Position numbers and translations under genes: made by a program | NCBI GenBank assembly: GCA_018826025.1 | Contig: JAHKAK010000116.1 | Span: 1 to 12,984, forward strand | Source: Patescibacteria group bacterium | GTDB taxonomy: Bacteria > Patescibacteriota > Minisyncoccia > Portnoybacterales > GWB1-42-6 | Reading direction: 5' to 3' | DNA length: 12,984 nt | The notes under the pieces: model-generated | The model's input: the letters and a program-made list of their open reading frames with translations, nothing else | Databases searched by the model: none | Told to the model about the DNA's origin: nothing | In this document: piece after piece, positions 12,913 through 12,984 of the stretch | Layout of the letters: every line of letters begins with the position of its first letter | Numbering within the stretch: the stretch's first letter is position 1

Positions 12913-12984
12913 CCACGACATACCAACATTCTCAAGTTTGTTGGGATGTTGTTGGTGTACGGCGGAATGATTCTAAAAAGCGGA

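Noticed and set aside
1..12984. UGA recoded as an amino acid
   Set aside because: The transporter and the 136-residue protein end at TGA in the right place, and tryptophan is encoded by TGG throughout.
1..12984. CRISPR array or tRNA genes
   Set aside because: The repeats seen are short palindromes or tandem units without regular spacers, and I found no cloverleaf-like tRNA sequence.

Overview
The window looks like a chromosomal segment of a Candidate Phyla Radiation (Patescibacteria, probably Parcubacteria-like) genome. The evidence is short AT-leaning genes packed on one strand, many starts without a clear Shine-Dalgarno sequence, intergenic spaces filled with short TACGAA, GGGAGG and GACYACN repeats, and small membrane-anchored proteins. 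TGA is used as a stop (the metal transporter and the 136-residue membrane protein both end in it), so the UGA-recoded CPR lineages are unlikely. The exact lineage is inferred, not proven.

All protein genes lie on the minus strand, so the region reads from high to low coordinates. From the right: a membrane-anchored winged-helix protein (12539-12898); a short C-terminal scrap that resembles an adenine-specific restriction-modification methylase (12342-12434); a DUF3800 protein with a TTG start and a strong ribosome binding site (11669-12358); then a plus-strand promoter and terminator bracketing about 90 nt, a candidate small RNA (about 11580-11670). Next come an Nramp-like metal transporter and a trypsin-like anchored protease with a 4-base overlap (9226-11498), then a repeat region (8950-9225), an MtaD-type deaminase followed by a secreted hypothetical protein and a strong terminator (7117-8859).

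Further left are MutM/Fpg, a two-helix membrane protein overlapping a TrmH-family methylase, a cyclophilin whose true N-terminus appears to be cut off by a slip in an A10 run, a 54-residue basic protein, a PolB-like 3'-5' exonuclease, a DsbA-like thioredoxin, RNase P RNA with a consensus promoter and terminator (1826-2240), and a polyprenyl-phosphate sugar transferase (179-1600).

The genes are mainly housekeeping: RNA processing, DNA repair, envelope protein folding and quality control, metal uptake, surface glycan initiation. The most interesting material is between them: two composite repeat elements that fill whole intergenic gaps from stop codon to start codon and even encode the last residues of TrmH; a 110-bp repeat present twice; a tandem 7-bp repeat inside mutM; the candidate small RNA; and the decayed restriction-modification scrap beside DUF3800.
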